In this document: one piece after another, positions 8,713 through 17,014 of the stretch
Position numbering within the stretch: position 1 is the stretch's first letter
Layout: every line of letters starts with the position of its first letter
Assembly: GCA_963793095.1 (NCBI GenBank)
Contig: CAWBYY010000011.1
Location: 992,001-1,056,000 of the forward strand
Direction of reading: 5' to 3'
Length of the DNA: 64,000 nt
From: CAVWDI01 sp963793095
GTDB taxonomy: Bacteria > Chloroflexota > Anaerolineae > Anaerolineales > UBA4823
The notes under the pieces: generated by a model
Database searches by the model: none
Told to the model about the DNA's origin: nothing
The model's input: only the letters and a program-made list of their open reading frames with translations
Made by a program: the position numbers and the translations under genes

Positions 8713-9322
8713 CATTATACTTCCTCCGCACTTCCTGAATATCCTGCCAGGTCAGCGCCTTTGGGCCGCCTGGTTGGCGGCTGGGGTTGCGCAGCAGGTA
8801 GGCGGGGTGAAAGATGGGCATCGTCGGACGGCCGTGGTAGTCAAACCATTGGCCGCGTAACCTGGTGATACCCGTCTGGCCCAGCAAAGATTGCGTGGCC
8901 ACATTGCCGGAGAGCAGCATGATCAGCGGATCGACGAGGCGGATAATCTCCAGGAGGTACGGTTTGTAGAAATCGATTTCATCATTGGTAGGTTTGCGCA
9001 GCGGTTTGCCCCCATCGCCTGGCGGCAGGCGAAAGACGGCATTGGTGATAAACACATCCTCTTCAGGATCGAACTTGGCGGCGCTTAAGATCTGATCCAG
9101 CAGCTGCCCGGAACGGCCGACGAACGGTTTGCCCTGCCGATCCTCTTCCGTGCCCGGCGCTTCGCCGATAATCATCAATTTCGCGGCCGGGTTGCCACGG
9201 TAAATGACCATGGAGGTCCCTTCCGGAAAGAGAGGATCATCCTCCATCTTCATCATGTAGTCGACCAATTCATCCAGCGAAGCGTAATAATGCGGTCTTT
9301 CTTCGAATAGGCCAAATTGCAT
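8693..9322 (-). CDS. Uracil-DNA glycosylase family 4-like protein lacking Fe-S cysteines
   Basis: A 209-residue member of the COG1573 uracil-DNA glycosylase group, which removes uracil from DNA. It has motif I GEAPGTEEDRQGKPFVGRSG and the C-terminal active loop MPIFHPAYLLRNPS. Classical family-4 enzymes hold a [4Fe-4S] cluster with four cysteines. This protein contains no cysteine: NAVFRLPPGDGG replaces the usual NxVKCRPP and FYKPYL replaces the second cysteine region. It is therefore a cluster-free variant of the fold; catalytic activity is likely but not certain. Confidence 0.85.
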   Translation of the reverse strand: MQFGLFEERPHYYASLDELVDYMMKMEDDPLFPEGTSMVIYRGNPAAKLMIIGEAPGTEEDRQGKPFVGRSGQLLDQILSAAKFDPEEDVFITNAVFRLPPGDGGKPLRKPTNDEIDFYKPYLLEIIRLVDPLIMLLSGNVATQSLLGQTGITRLRGQWFDYHGRPTMPIFHPAYLLRNPSRQPGGPKALTWQDIQEVRRKYNELTAVS

Positions 9323-9346
9323 CGGTGTGCGCTCTCCTTGTTGATT

Positions 9347-9370
9347 GCTATCAGCTGGCTGTTGTCAGCC
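9347..9370. repeat. TCAGC-type repeat
   Basis: A short copy (CTATCAGCTGGCTGTTGTCA core) upstream of the glycosylase gene, of the same type as those at 6361, 8281 and 8673. Confidence 0.6.
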
Positions 9371-9491
9371 AAGAGTGATTGTATCGCAAAGTTAGGGCTG
9401 TCTGTAGTTTTCCCGCCGCTTCGCATAGCACAACAGGCCTCCGTTCGCACACCCTCTTGCTTGTCTTCCCCACCGCAACCCGTGAAAGCTC

Positions 9492-9527
9492 TAGGCTGTA
9501 AGCTGAAGGCTGACCGCTGTCAGCTGC
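9492..9527. repeat. TCAGC/GCTGA repeat
   Basis: AGGCTGTAAGCTGAAGGCTG followed by ACCGCTGTCAGCTGCC; the fifth copy of the family. The 254 bp between 9323 and 9576 hold this and the 9347 copy; otherwise I see nothing except the ribosome site at the right end. Confidence 0.65.
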
Positions 9528-9564
9528 CTCCCATTTCTGGTATGATCTACTCAGCAGGTTAAGC

Positions 9565-9570
9565 AGGAGG
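9565..9570 (+). promoter_or_regulatory. Ribosome binding site AGGAGG deciding a CTG start
   Basis: A perfect AGGAGG lies six bases before CTG at 9577. There is no ATG, GTG or TTG at a suitable distance in that frame until a TTG at 9688. Confidence 0.6.
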
Positions 9571-9576
9571 TCTGAG

Positions 9577-10414
9577 CTGAGCTTTTCAGTCGAGCAATGG
9601 AAGAGACAAGCGAGGCAGAAGTATGAGGAGCTGGCCTCCTGGCTCAAAGGCCGGCGAACGCCTGCCGGTCTGCTGGCCTACGGCGGCTTGACGACATTTA
9701 CCCTATGGCCTTTGGTTGAGTATGTCAGCGCGGCGGCGCAAGCGGGACAGCCGCTGCCGCTTCCGGCAATCATGGCCTTGGGCACCATTGCCGGCGGCGT
9801 GGGCGGCAACCTGCTCGCTTCCCAAATTCAGAACTGGTACGAAGCCGCCACGCGTGATGAAGCGCCTGATGAAGCTGCGGTGCTAGCCTGGTTGGCGGAG
9901 CATGCCGTCGCTAAACAGGATTTGCAGCCGGTCCTGGATCAGATTCTAGAAGCCTTGCAAGCGATTCCCCAGGCGCATGACGCCCTGGCATCCGCCGACT
10001 GGCACCCTTTCTTCGCGCAGTTGCAGTCGGACATGCGGCAAATTGGCAATAGTGCGCGCTTTGAGGCCCAACTGATTGGCGACGGCCTAATTATCCAGGG
10101 TGACGACAACATAGTCGCTGGTCGTGTCGGCCTTGTTCTGCAGGGGGATGTGGGCGAACTGATCATGGATCAATCCACCCAGACCGTGACCCACAAGAAC
10201 CAGTACGGCGATGTCGTGTATGGGGATAAAGTTGGGGGTGATCAGGTTGCTGGGGACAAAATTACCGTCGAGGGTGACTTAATCAAGCAGACCGATCCCG
10301 CACAGGTGGATCAGCAGGCGCTGCGCGTGCCGCGACTGGGACTCTCCGATCCTCAGGGACTTCAACTTCGGATTTCGTCTGGTGGTGTCCCCATTGCTCA
10401 CCTCTGAACTCTGA
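9577..10414 (+). pseudogene. Truncated GDK-repeat membrane protein with out-of-frame SUMF1-domain remnant
   Basis: From the CTG start the frame reads a polar helix (VEQWKRQARQKYEELASWLK), hydrophobic segments at ~residues 30-85, a helical region, and a run of YGDVVYGDKVGGDQVAGDK beta-solenoid repeats (~res 205-230), ending at 10407. The last ~30 residues look random. In the +1 frame from ~10316 to the TGA at 10412 the DNA reads RRCACRDWDSPILRDFNFGF then RLVVSPLLTSEL, which matches the C-terminus of formylglycine-generating-enzyme (SUMF1) domains. I infer an internal deletion that removed the middle of a larger solenoid-effector-SUMF1 protein and fused its ends out of frame. Such proteins are common, with unclear role, in Chloroflexota. 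Confidence 0.6.
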
Positions 10415-10436
10415 TAACTCTGAACTCTGTCGTCTC
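10400..10436. repeat. CTCTGAA short direct repeats
   Basis: CTCTGAACTCTGATAACTCT continues GAACTCTGTCGTCTCTGAA; four imperfect CTCTGAA/CTCTGAT units. They carry both possible stop codons of the truncated gene. Confidence 0.7.
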
Positions 10437-10439
10437 TGA

Positions 10440-10611
10440 AGCCGCCGCAGGCGGCTCTCTGCTTTTGCGGCGCGCAGCGCCGCCGCTTTTCTCAGGAAAT
10501 AGACATGGCCCAAAAATCGAAAAACAATGCCGGAGTAAACGCTAAAGCGTTTCCTTCCCCTGCAAAAGCGGCGCCACCGGAGGAGTCATCACCTTCCATC
10601 GCTGAAGCGAT
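10440..10611. repeat. Cluster of four small REP-like hairpins
   Basis: Short perfect stems: 10440-10446/10450-10456 (loop GCA), 10467-10473/10477-10483 (loop GCA), 10537-10543/10546-10552 (loop AA) and 10598-10603/10106+500-10611, that is 10598-10603 with 10606-10611 (loop GA). Two lie before the transposase and two inside its first 36 codons. REP-associated transposases act on such hairpins. Confidence 0.75.
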
Positions 10612-11146
10612 TACGCCGCTGCCCCAGCAACACGCGCCTCCACACCTCTACCTCGACGACACATGGTATATCATCACTGCCGCAACCTATCAACAAGCTC
10701 CCTATCTCGTCAGCGATCAGGCCAAAATCCTCGTCCGCGACCATCTCAAAGAACACATCCAGGAATTCAAGATCAAACTCAAAGCGTGGGTCATCCTCAA
10801 CAACCATTATCATCTGCTGCTCAAAAGCCGCAATGGTTATTTGTTGCCGCGCTTCTTGCAAAGACTACATGGCAGCACATCATTCACCATCAACGGCTGG
10901 GAAGGAAAACGAGGGCGCAAAATTTGGTACAATTATTGGGACACTTGCATCCGCGACGAACACGGTTTCTGGACACGATTCAACTACATTCACAACGATC
11001 CTATCAAACACGGCTGCGTCAACAACCTCAGCAATTGGCCTTATTCAAGCTACCACTATTATCTACGAACACAAGGAGAGGATTGGCTAGCGGATGTATC
11101 GCGGACCTACCCCGTCTTGGATTACCTTGAAGGCGACGACTTCTAA
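10505..11146 (+). CDS. REP-associated tyrosine transposase-like protein (Y1/RAYT)
   Basis: A 213-residue HUH-superfamily nuclease of the IS200-like Y1 group. Visible are the strand TWYIITAATYQQAPYL, the HUH histidines in LNNHYHLLLKS, and the tyrosine helix RFNYIHNDPIKHG, with a conserved YNYWDTCIRDE before it. The ~45 N-terminal residues are low-complexity and overlap two DNA hairpins. There is no partner tnpB and no clear terminal repeat, which favours a domesticated RAYT working on REP-like hairpins. It sits immediately after the truncated SUMF1-type gene. Confidence 0.85.
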   Translation: MAQKSKNNAGVNAKAFPSPAKAAPPEESSPSIAEAITPLPQQHAPPHLYLDDTWYIITAATYQQAPYLVSDQAKILVRDHLKEHIQEFKIKLKAWVILNNHYHLLLKSRNGYLLPRFLQRLHGSTSFTINGWEGKRGRKIWYNYWDTCIRDEHGFWTRFNYIHNDPIKHGCVNNLSNWPYSSYHYYLRTQGEDWLADVSRTYPVLDYLEGDDF

Positions 11147-11258
11147 AGCGAACCCCAATGTTCAAAGACATTGCGGCAAGCGCAGTAAGGGCGATCCTCC
11201 GCTATAGACAAAAACAACTCCTCAAAGTGCAAAAAGACCAGAATCATGGGAAATGCGC

Positions 11259-11396
11259 ATGGCGCTAGAAAGCAGTTCAGAAGATCTAAGGGAACTGGAT
11301 CAGCAGACTGCTTCATTGGACCAGCAGATTAAGCTGCCTGCCGAGCAGCAAGCGGCCGTCCGGCGCTTATGCCGGGAGCAAAAGAGCCACCTGTAA
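11259..11396 (+). CDS. Small glutamine-rich ORF (45 aa), possibly a gene remnant
   Basis: An ATG-initiated frame reading MALESSSEDLRELDQQ through CREQKSHL, helical and Gln/Leu-rich like the end of a coiled coil. Its stop codon lies in the loop of the strong terminator hairpin. It may be debris of the disrupted gene upstream. I see no family match. The rest of 11147-11583 holds the terminator at 11380 and otherwise nothing I can name. Confidence 0.3.
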   Translation: MALESSSEDLRELDQQTASLDQQIKLPAEQQAAVRRLCREQKSHL

Positions 11397-11409
11397 AGGT
11401 GGCTCTTTT
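11380..11409. terminator. Strong bidirectional terminator
   Basis: A perfect 12-bp stem AAAAGAGCCACC/GGTGGCTCTTTT (11380-11391 with 11398-11409) and 6-nt loop, giving a T-run on either strand. Confidence 0.9.
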
Positions 11410-11583
11410 GCGCGTGTGGGTGCGTTGAGCCAAATTGCTAATTACAGTGAACATGATCTTTCTTGCGAATGGACTGACGGTCGGTCAACAGCCAACAGCT
11501 ACCCCCTTGCCCCCATTAACCCCAGCTAAGGGCGTTGCCTCACACCTTGTCCTTTCCCTCCTGAACCGCTAACTTTCCAGCTT

Positions 11584-12909
11584 ATGCGTTTGCGAAAACT
11601 ACCTTGGTTGCTGATCTGGTTGGTCGTCCTGCTCTTGGTTTCATGTGCAGAAGCAGTACGGCCGTTGGCCGTTCCTGCCCTGCCGGCGACGCTCACGCCA
11701 ACACGGCCGTCGCCCACCGCTTCAGCAGTCCCGGCCGCCGTTGCAACAGACGCCACAACAAGCACACCGCCGGCGACGGCCGTAATTGAGCAGGGGACGC
11801 CGGATTTGCGCTATTTAGAGGTGGCTCTCGAGGAAACTTTGTCCCGGTTCGACGGTTTTAGCAGCTACGTGGTTATCGATCTAGAAACAGGCCAGCGTAT
11901 CGCGCGCAATGAGGACGTGGCTCTTGCTGGTATGAGCCTGGTCAAAGTGCCCATTCTGATCAACACGTACCGTGTTTTGGATGGACCGCCAGACATCGAG
12001 CAAACGAAACTGATCACGGAGACAACCTCGCTCTCCAGCAACTTCGCCGCCAACTTGCTGCTGCAAACCATCGCCGGCAAAGCAGATGCCTACGCCGGGG
12101 CGGATATCGTCAGCCAATCGATGCGAGATCTGGGGCTGTATAACACCTTTATCGCCGTGCCTATCGACGCTGAGCCGCGGCCGGAGCGGCTCAATACCGT
12201 TTTGACGCCGGCCAACCGGCGCACCGATATCACTACCCACGCCGATCCTTTTCGGCAAACCACAACCGGTGACCTGGCGCAGCTCTTTGAAATGATCTAC
12301 AACTGCGCAGAGAGGGATGGCGGGCCGCTGCGGGAGAGATACCCTGAACAGCTAACCGCCGGCGAATGTCGCCAAATGTTGCAGATGCTGCAGCTCAATG
12401 AGCTGGCTACGCTGTTGGAAAATGGCCTGCCGCAAGCTGTTCCTTTCGCGCATAAGGTCGGCTGGATTGATGATACGCATGGGGACGGCGGGATACTCTT
12501 TTCGCCGGGCGGAGACGCCATAATCGTCATGGCCTTGTACGCTCCCGAGTGGTTGGAGTGGGAGAAAAGTGCTCCCTTCTTTGAATCCGTCGCCCGCCAG
12601 GTTTATGCCCATTTTAATGAGGCGGATCTGTATGCCGGCGTAGAGCTGCCGCCAATCCCGACGCCTGCGCCAGTCACGGCGACGCCTGATCTACCGCATG
12701 CCATTGTCACGGGTACACAGGGCATTGGCCTCACGGTGCGCGAAGTACCTGGAGGGGCGGAGCTTGCGATTTACCCCGAGGGCAGCGTATTGACGCTGCT
12801 GGAGGAGCAGCCGCTGGAGCAAGACGGCTATCTATGGCATCGGGTGCGCACGCCGGACGGAGAAGTGGGCTGGGCGGCGGAGGATTTTTTTACGCTGTGG
12901 GAGGAGTAA
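11584..12909 (+). CDS. Lipoprotein with class A beta-lactamase-like fold and SH3 domain
   Basis: A 441-residue exported protein. A signal sequence ends in the lipobox LLVSC (Cys ~21), then a Pro/Thr/Ala-rich linker (to ~70), a serine hydrolase domain (~75-345) and a C-terminal SH3-like domain (VREVPGGAELAIYPEGSVL and YLWHRVRTPDGEVGWAAEDF). Catalytic-site equivalents are SLVK (SxxK, in GMSLVKVPI), SSNFAAN for SDN and HKVGW for KTG. It is likely a cell-surface peptidoglycan-related hydrolase or esterase rather than a resistance enzyme. It is followed by another exported protein on the same strand. Confidence 0.82.
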   Translation: MRLRKLPWLLIWLVVLLLVSCAEAVRPLAVPALPATLTPTRPSPTASAVPAAVATDATTSTPPATAVIEQGTPDLRYLEVALEETLSRFDGFSSYVVIDLETGQRIARNEDVALAGMSLVKVPILINTYRVLDGPPDIEQTKLITETTSLSSNFAANLLLQTIAGKADAYAGADIVSQSMRDLGLYNTFIAVPIDAEPRPERLNTVLTPANRRTDITTHADPFRQTTTGDLAQLFEMIYNCAERDGGPLRERYPEQLTAGECRQMLQMLQLNELATLLENGLPQAVPFAHKVGWIDDTHGDGGILFSPGGDAIIVMALYAPEWLEWEKSAPFFESVARQVYAHFNEADLYAGVELPPIPTPAPVTATPDLPHAIVTGTQGIGLTVREVPGGAELAIYPEGSVLTLLEEQPLEQDGYLWHRVRTPDGEVGWAAEDFFTLWEE

Positions 12910-12930
12910 GGGCCAAGGAACGCGGGACTC

Positions 12931-12966
12931 AGGATGCAGATTTTCAGGATGAACGCAGATTCTTCT
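12931..12966. repeat. CAGGATG...CAGATT direct repeat
   Basis: ACTCAGGATGCAGATTTTCA followed by GGATGAACGCAGATTC; two imperfect copies in the gap between two exported-protein genes. Confidence 0.5.
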
Positions 12967-13029
12967 ATCTGCTGCTGATATCGGCGATAATCGGGGTCAA
13001 ATTTTGTGAAAGGTTAACCCTTAGCTCGC

Positions 13030-14745
13030 ATGGCGTGTAGTTACTCTATGAATCGCTTGAAATTACTCTTATTGGCTTGTTTTCTGTTCGTTATTGGAAG
13101 GCATCCTGCTCCTGCCGCTGCGCAGACAACAGGGGATTGGCGCTTTGGCGTGGTCGAATCCTATACAGCCCCTAACTCGGCGCGCGAACTGGGTACGGCG
13201 TGGACGCGCGTGCGTTTTCAATGGGCCGATGTGCAGGCCGGCGGGCCGGATACGTGGACGCCAGAGGTCACGGATGCGCTGCTGGAGCAGGAGCTGGCTG
13301 CGGGGCGGCTGGTGGTAGGTCTGCTGATCGGAATCCCTGATTGGGCGCGTGACGAGGAAGGTCTGCCACAAGGATTGTGGCTGGCTCATGATGATCCCGC
13401 CAATAGTTGGGGCGCTTTTGTGCGCCAGGTGGCGGAACAGTATGCAGGGCGTATCGATCATTGGGTGATCTGGAACGAGCCGGATATTGAAGCGGCGGCG
13501 GTGGCCCATACCTGGGATGGCAGCGTAGCCGATTTCGCCCAGCTGCAGCGCGTCGCTTACCTGGCTGCGAAAGAGGCCAATCCCGATGCGGTCATCCATC
13601 TGGCCGCTTTTACCTATTGGGCGGATGTGGCTGCCGGGAGGGAACAGTATATGGCCCGCCTGTTGGATCAGATCATGTCCGATCCGCAAGCAGCGCAGCA
13701 CAGTTTCTATTTTGACGTGGCTACCGCGCATCTTTATTTTCAGCCGGACCAGATCTATGATCTGTTGCTGCTTTTCCAGGAGATCATGCGCGAACGGGGT
13801 ATCGAGAAACCGATCTGGTTGGTGGAGACAAATGCGCCGCCACACGACGATCCCGCCTGGCCAGTGCCGGAACGGACCTTGTCTGTGATGCAGGATGAGC
13901 AGGCGGCGTTTATGCCGCAGGCTTTGGCCGCGGCCCTGGCCGCGGGCGCGGAGCGTATCGCGGTCTACAAAATGCACGATACACAAGGCGACCGGGAGGC
14001 GAATCCGGAACCGTTTGGCCTGCTGCGCCGGGACGGGAGCCGCCGCCCAGCCTTTAGGGCGCTGCACGTGGCGACGCAGTATATGGCCAGCAGCAGCGAA
14101 ATCAGGCGCGAGCGCTGGGATGAAGTGGGCCAATTCCATCTGGACCAGCCGGATCGAACGACGACGGTGCTTTTTGCACGGCTGGCCGATGCGCAGCAGG
14201 TTGAGATTGAGGCGATTGCTGACACGGCTTTGCTTGTCGATCTGCGGGGGACGAAAAAGTGGATTGAAGCGCAAGACGGCCGTTATGTAATCGATCTCCC
14301 CCCCGCCTTGTGTATACAGTCGATAGGCGATTACTGTATGATTGGCGGCTCAACGTTTTATTTAATCCAGGCGAAGGGTGGCGGCGCGGTGCCGGAAGGG
14401 CCACCTGCTGTATTGCCGCAGCCGGTGATCACGCCGGCAAGTTTGCCTGCGCCGACAGCCTCAGTGACGCCGTCCCCACTGCCCACTGCCACGAGCACAG
14501 CGTCTGCTCCAACGTTTACGCCGGCGGCGATACCATCGTCGCCAACGGCCATGCAGCTCTCGCCGACGGCCGTTGCTGCTCGACTGTTGCCAGGGGTGGA
14601 GGTCACACGGGACTTCGGCGGCGTTAATACCGCCGGAGCAGAAGACCAAAGGCCGGGTGGTTTTGTGATTTTGGCCGTCGCGGCTGTAGCGTTGGGGGGT
14701 GTGGCGTTGGTTAGTTGGCGGTTGTTAGGCAAACGCAATCCTTAG
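13030..14745 (+). CDS. Exported clan-A glycoside hydrolase-like protein, C-terminally anchored
   Basis: A 571-residue protein with a signal peptide (MNRLKLLLLACFLFVIG; an alternative start is 13048), a TIM-barrel domain to ~400, a Pro/Thr/Ser-rich stalk (~455-530) and a C-terminal membrane helix (GGFVILAVAAVALGGVALV) with a basic end. The acid/base glutamate is in HWVIWNEPD and the probable nucleophile in KPIWLVETN, as in GH39/GH5-like clan A enzymes. The stalk and anchor place the enzyme outside the cell. The sugar substrate is not inferable. Confidence 0.78.
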   Translation: MACSYSMNRLKLLLLACFLFVIGRHPAPAAAQTTGDWRFGVVESYTAPNSARELGTAWTRVRFQWADVQAGGPDTWTPEVTDALLEQELAAGRLVVGLLIGIPDWARDEEGLPQGLWLAHDDPANSWGAFVRQVAEQYAGRIDHWVIWNEPDIEAAAVAHTWDGSVADFAQLQRVAYLAAKEANPDAVIHLAAFTYWADVAAGREQYMARLLDQIMSDPQAAQHSFYFDVATAHLYFQPDQIYDLLLLFQEIMRERGIEKPIWLVETNAPPHDDPAWPVPERTLSVMQDEQAAFMPQALAAALAAGAERIAVYKMHDTQGDREANPEPFGLLRRDGSRRPAFRALHVATQYMASSSEIRRERWDEVGQFHLDQPDRTTTVLFARLADAQQVEIEAIADTALLVDLRGTKKWIEAQDGRYVIDLPPALCIQSIGDYCMIGGSTFYLIQAKGGGAVPEGPPAVLPQPVITPASLPAPTASVTPSPLPTATSTASAPTFTPAAIPSSPTAMQLSPTAVAARLLPGVEVTRDFGGVNTAGAEDQRPGGFVILAVAAVALGGVALVSWRLLGKRNP

Positions 14746-14845
14746 CGGGGTGACGGCAGGGGTCAACGAATAAGGGTCATGTCGGGCGAAGACCGATGGC
14801 CATTGGTTGATTTGTCAGCGGATACTATTCGCTGGGAGAGATTCT

Positions 14846-15109
14846 TTAGGGGCAAGGTTCGACGAGTAGACGAATGGCAGTTCGTTCTTGACCATCGATA
14901 GCCACTTCCACAAAGGAAGGGCTGCAAACGATGTTAACGCCCTCTTCTGCCAGGTACCCTTTGGCGATAATGATCGCTTTGATCGATTGGTTGACGGCGC
15001 CGGCACCTATTGCTTGGATTTCTACCCGATTGTTTTCGCGCATTACACCAGCAATAGCCCCGGCAACTGCTGCTGTTCGTGATTGGGCAGAGACCTTGAT
15101 CACGGTCAT
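14846..15109 (-). CDS. spoVS: Stage V sporulation protein S homolog
   Basis: An 87-residue SpoVS/Alba-like protein: MTVIKVSAQSRTAAVAGAIA, IQAIGAGAVNQSIKAI, VCSPSFVEVAIDGQERTAI. The frame continues upstream to 15190, but I chose 15109 because GGGAG lies eight bases before it and the family begins there. SpoVS affects sporulation and septation in Firmicutes but is widespread in non-sporulating bacteria, including Chloroflexota and Deinococcota. The molecular role is unknown. Confidence 0.93.
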   Translation of the reverse strand: MTVIKVSAQSRTAAVAGAIAGVMRENNRVEIQAIGAGAVNQSIKAIIIAKGYLAEEGVNIVCSPSFVEVAIDGQERTAIRLLVEPCP

Positions 15110-15283
15110 AGGTTGTCTCCCGGATGTTTTACTATCTTTCGCACCTAGGTCCAACCACAGCAATGCTACGGTGATTCCTAACAAACGCACGCTTAGTGTA
15201 CTAGAGAATTGCCAGTTGGCAAGATGACATAGGTCGAATCGCCAGCATATTCACGTGCGATCTGCCCGCAAGTAGATAGAGAG

Positions 15284-15289
15284 TATAAT
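15284..15289 (+). promoter_or_regulatory. Possible -10 box of murJ (near-leaderless mRNA)
   Basis: TATAAT lies eight bases before the murJ ATG, so a transcript from it would start at or near the start codon. No good -35 is seen and no Shine-Dalgarno sequence precedes the ATG. Confidence 0.4.
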
Positions 15290-15297
15290 TGCCCGCT

Positions 15298-16923
15298 ATG
15301 GCGGATTCACAAACTCCTGCGGAAACGACAGCAGAAAACCAGGCAAAAAAGGATCGCTCATTGGTCTTGCATGCAGCCGGGCTGGTGGGCGCTGCCATGC
15401 TACTCAGCCGGTCTGTCGGGCTCGTGCGTGAAATTGTGACCCGCTCCGTGCTCGGCGTGTTGACCGTGCAAGCGACCTCGTATGAGATCGCCAAAGCGGT
15501 CCCCGAAACCATCTTCCTGATCATTGCCGGCGGGGCCATTGGCTCCGCGTTTATTCCGACCTTCGCAGCTTACTTCACGCGCGATGATGAAGCGGGTGCC
15601 TGGCGCTTGTTCTCGGCTGTGATCAACCTGATTACCGTGGCCCTGACCATTATTGCCCTGGCGGCGATGGTATTAGCGCCGCAAATCGTAACATTTCTCT
15701 ATGGAGACCATGTCGCCGCTGAACCGCAGCTCCTGGGCATGACAGTGCGCCTGATGCGCATAATGCTCATCTCGCCCATCATTTTCGGCGCTAGTGGCGT
15801 GATCATGGGCGCGCTAAATGCCCGGCAGCACTTCCTTCTGCCGGCCTTGGCGCCGACCGTTTATAATCTGGGGATCATCGCTGGCGCGCTTCTGCTGGGT
15901 CCCTTTGTGGGCACGGCCGTTGGCCTGGCCATTGGTACCGTGATTGGTGCCGCAGGACACTTGCTGATCCAGATACCTGGTCTGATCCGCAAGCAGGCGC
16001 GATACACCTTCATATTCACCTACCGTGATCCAGGCGTTGTCAAAGTGTTATGGCTCATGGCTCCGCGCGTGCTGGGCCAGTCGTTTAGCGAGCTGAATAA
16101 GTTGCTCATTCTTTTTATGACAGGGTCAATGGCTTTGGGAACGCTGCCGGCGTTCAATGCAGCCTTCCGCCTGATTATCCTGCCACAGGGTATTCTTGGC
16201 CAGGCGTTGGGTATCGCTGCTTTTCCAACGTTATCAACGTTGGCTGCCAAGAGAGAATATGGCGAGATGCGCCAGATCATCGCTGGTTCTCTACGCCTGC
16301 TTTTGTTTCTGGGAATGCCCGTGACTATCGTTTTGATGCTGCTGCGCAAGCCGATCGTATCAATCCTGTTTGAACGCGGGCTTTTTGATGCTGAATCGAC
16401 TGATCTGGTCGCATCCGCTCTGCTGCTAATGTCCCTGGGTCTGGTCGCCCTGCTTTTGCTTGAGGTGATCGCGCGCAGTTTTTATGCGCTGAGCGATACA
16501 TTGACGCCTGTTCTGGCCGGCGGTGTACAGGTGCTGATGATGGTGGTCCTCACGCTCTGGTTGCTCGAGGCAATTTTCGCACCGCGAGGCTGGCTGCTGC
16601 TTGGAGCGCTTGCCCTGGGATTTAGCCTGTCAAATTATGCGGAAGTAGTCGTCCTCCTTTGGCTGCTGCGCCGAAAATTGGGGGGGCTGGACGGCCGCAT
16701 ACTGCTCGACGGTTTTTGGCGCATTCTGTTGGCGAGCTTGCTGATGGCCGGCGCGATGAGAGTCGTTCTATCTCGAACAAGTGGGCAAGCCCTATGGATT
16801 CAACTAATTGCCGGGGGGCTTGTTGGCGGCTGTGTCTATCTGCTGGCGAGTTGGCTGCTGCGTGTGAGGGAAGTGCAGCAGATTATGCAATACGGCCGTG
16901 CCCGTCTGACTCGCTTACGATGA
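15298..16923 (+). CDS. murJ: Lipid II flippase MurJ (MviN family)
   Basis: An integral membrane protein of ~541 residues with about 14 hydrophobic segments, which flips lipid II across the cytoplasmic membrane for peptidoglycan synthesis. Family marks are AAMLLSRSVGLVREIVTRSV, GGAIGSAFIPTF, GALNARQHFLLPALAPTVYN, and the central LPQGILGQALGIAAFPTLS. An N-terminal polar extension of ~25 residues precedes the first helix. I chose the ATG at 15298 over a TTG at 15289. It is monocistronic as far as can be seen. Confidence 0.95.
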   Translation: MADSQTPAETTAENQAKKDRSLVLHAAGLVGAAMLLSRSVGLVREIVTRSVLGVLTVQATSYEIAKAVPETIFLIIAGGAIGSAFIPTFAAYFTRDDEAGAWRLFSAVINLITVALTIIALAAMVLAPQIVTFLYGDHVAAEPQLLGMTVRLMRIMLISPIIFGASGVIMGALNARQHFLLPALAPTVYNLGIIAGALLLGPFVGTAVGLAIGTVIGAAGHLLIQIPGLIRKQARYTFIFTYRDPGVVKVLWLMAPRVLGQSFSELNKLLILFMTGSMALGTLPAFNAAFRLIILPQGILGQALGIAAFPTLSTLAAKREYGEMRQIIAGSLRLLLFLGMPVTIVLMLLRKPIVSILFERGLFDAESTDLVASALLLMSLGLVALLLLEVIARSFYALSDTLTPVLAGGVQVLMMVVLTLWLLEAIFAPRGWLLLGALALGFSLSNYAEVVVLLWLLRRKLGGLDGRILLDGFWRILLASLLMAGAMRVVLSRTSGQALWIQLIAGGLVGGCVYLLASWLLRVREVQQIMQYGRARLTRLR

Positions 16924-16955
16924 CCTCGACGGTGGACTAAAGCGAATTGTAGAAA

Positions 16956-16979
16956 CAAAAAACCCGGCGTTAGGCCGGG
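16956..16979 (-). terminator. Terminator of the 17,015-17,683 gene
   Basis: CCCGGC/GCCGGG stem (16963-16968 with 16974-16979) followed on the minus strand by six T. It lies between two convergent genes. Confidence 0.8.
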
Positions 16980-17014
16980 ACAGTCGCTGCAAAATAGGGT
17001 GATATAGCCAGATA

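Noticed and set aside
10316..10414. A diversity-generating retroelement variable region in the SUMF1 tail
   Set aside because: No reverse transcriptase, template repeat or adenine-biased variation is visible in the window.
13069..14274. A 401-codon open frame on the minus strand
   Set aside because: It is antisense to the exported glycosidase gene, lacks family features and arises from codon bias in GC-rich DNA.
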